From: Frankiaceae bacterium
GTDB lineage: Bacteria; Actinomycetota; Actinomycetes; JAFAQI01
Length of the DNA: 6,937 nucleotides
Assembly (NCBI GenBank): GCA_030840615.1
Contig: JAVEEE010000388.1
Span: forward strand, 1-6,937
Reading direction: 5' to 3'
Shown here: in pieces, positions 6,138-6,937 of the stretch
How the letters are laid out: each line of letters opens with the position of its first letter
How positions within the stretch are numbered: position 1 is the first letter of the stretch
Position numbers and translations under genes: made by a program
Notes under the pieces: model-generated
Told to the model about the DNA's origin: nothing
Seen by the model: only the letters and a program-made list of their open reading frames with translations
Databases searched by the model: none

Positions 6138-6911
6138 GTGACAGATGGACAGGCGTCGGTCGGCCAGGTCCGGGACTGGTTGCGCGACGCCCAGCGCATC
6201 ACCGTGCTCACCGGCGCGGGCATCTCGACCGACTCGGGGATCCCCGACTTCCGGGGTCCGAACGGCCTGTGGACCCGTAATCCCGCCGCTGAGCGGATGT
6301 CGAACCTGCAGGACTACGTCGCCGACCCGGAGGTGCGCCGTCGCGCCTGGCAGGCGCGCAAAACGCACCCTGCGTGGACCGCCGAGCCCAACGACGCGCA
6401 TCGCGCCCTGGCCGCCCTCGAGAAGTCCGGCAAGCTCCTCGCCATCGTCACCCAGAACATCGACGGGCTGCACCAACGGGCCGGCTCCAGCCGGGACAAG
6501 GTCATCGAGGTCCACGGCACGATCTGGTGGGTCGAGTGCCTGACCTGCGGCGTGCGGACGCCGATGGCCGACGAGCTCGCCCGCGTCTCGGACGCCGAGC
6601 CCGACCCCGCCTGTCGACAGTGCGGCGGCATCCTCAAGTCGGCGACGATCTCCTTCGGTCAGCGGCTCGACAACGACGTGCTGCAGGCAGCGGCGATCGC
6701 GGCGGAGACCTGCGACCTGTTCCTCGCCGTCGGCAGCTCGCTGACGGTCCGGCCGGCGGCCGGGCTCTGTGAGGTCGCGGTCAACGCCGGCGCTCGGTTC
6801 GTCGTCATCAACGCCGAACCGACGCCGTACGACGAGATCGCGGCCGCCGTGCTGCGCGAGCCGATCGGTGAGATCCTTCCGGCACTGGTCTCGGCCGCCT
6901 CGGAGGGGTAG
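6138..6911 (+). CDS. Sir2/CobB-type NAD-dependent protein deacylase (sirtuin)
   Basis: Sirtuins remove acyl groups from protein lysines, consuming NAD and releasing nicotinamide and O-acyl-ADP-ribose; bacterial members typically reactivate acyl-CoA synthetases. This is a full-length 257-residue cytoplasmic protein. Visible motifs are GAGISTDSGIPDFRG at 26-40 (NAD site), TQNIDGLH at 105-112, and the catalytic HG with H126. A zinc ribbon has C134/C137 and C159/C162, and GSSLTV at 199-204 and INAEPTPYD from about 224 complete the Rossmann fold. All catalytic and zinc residues are present, so it should be active. At the position of the YxxR pair that reads succinyl/malonyl groups in SIRT5 and E. 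coli CobB, this protein has W71-Q-A-R74. The arginine is kept but tyrosine is replaced by tryptophan, so acyl preference may differ. GTG 6138 is the chosen start, with no ribosome binding site but a well-placed -10. The next gene starts six bases after the stop, so they are probably co-transcribed. Confidence 0.95.
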   Translation: MTDGQASVGQVRDWLRDAQRITVLTGAGISTDSGIPDFRGPNGLWTRNPAAERMSNLQDYVADPEVRRRAWQARKTHPAWTAEPNDAHRALAALEKSGKLLAIVTQNIDGLHQRAGSSRDKVIEVHGTIWWVECLTCGVRTPMADELARVSDAEPDPACRQCGGILKSATISFGQRLDNDVLQAAAIAAETCDLFLAVGSSLTVRPAAGLCEVAVNAGARFVVINAEPTPYDEIAAAVLREPIGEILPALVSAASEG

Positions 6912-6916
6912 CACGC

Positions 6917-6937
6917 ATGAAGGTTCCGCTGCTGACG
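6917..6937 (+). CDS. Start of a further gene, first seven codons only
   Basis: ATG 6917 gives MKVPLLT up to the window edge. GGAGGGG (6902-6908), inside the last codons of the sirtuin gene, is eight bases before it, and the gap to the sirtuin stop is only five bases, so an operon is likely. The opening residues remind me of some actinobacterial acyl-CoA synthetases (fatty-acid-CoA ligases). That would suit a sirtuin partner, but seven residues cannot support an assignment. Confidence 0.6.

Noticed and set aside
6036..6914. A 292-codon minus-strand frame opposite the sirtuin
   Set aside because: It is antisense to a complete sirtuin and its Arg/Gly/Asp-rich translation resembles no protein.

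Overview
The window comes from a high-GC actinobacterium. Codon third positions are strongly G/C, several genes start with GTG, and the gene content is actinobacterial: a full-length HelD of the mycobacterial/actinobacterial type, an ECF sigma factor of the SigE-like family found in Streptomyces, Micromonospora and Nocardioides, and an AcnR-type TetR regulator beside aconitase. A member of the Propionibacteriales/Nocardioidaceae or a relative would fit, but the genus cannot be fixed from sequence reading alone.

Left part (1-1470). On the minus strand an acnR-like TetR repressor gene is followed directly by acnA (aconitase), which runs off the left edge. The acnR stop and acnA start share one base (TGATG), so the two are almost certainly one operon. 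The acnR gene appears to be leaderless. Between its -35 and -10 lies a 16-bp site that closely matches the AcnR operator described in corynebacteria, which points to negative autoregulation of the whole operon. The last codons of acnR form an in-frame 24-bp tandem repeat, and each unit can fold into a small hairpin in the mRNA just ahead of the acnA ribosome binding site.

Middle part (1471-4060). Divergently transcribed is helD, encoding an RNA-polymerase-associated UvrD-like helicase with a complete set of motor motifs. It is followed by a small ABM-like dimeric alpha/beta-barrel protein with its own ribosome binding site and a hairpin after its stop.

Right part (4061-6937). An ECF sigma factor gene with a likely self-recognised promoter is followed after one base by a single-pass membrane protein with a roughly 400-residue exterior part containing six cysteines. 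The pair looks like an envelope-sensing sigma/regulator module. Next comes a sirtuin (Sir2/CobB-type NAD-dependent deacylase) with a putatively leaderless GTG start. Finally, the first seven codons of another gene follow with a good ribosome binding site.

No mobile element, CRISPR array, tRNA or rRNA was seen. Nearly all bases are accounted for. The longest gene-free stretch is about 170 bases (4010-4178), holding a terminator-like hairpin and the ECF promoter. The window is mostly ordinary chromosome. The most interesting parts are the regulatory architecture of acnR-acnA and the uncharacterised membrane partner of the sigma factor.
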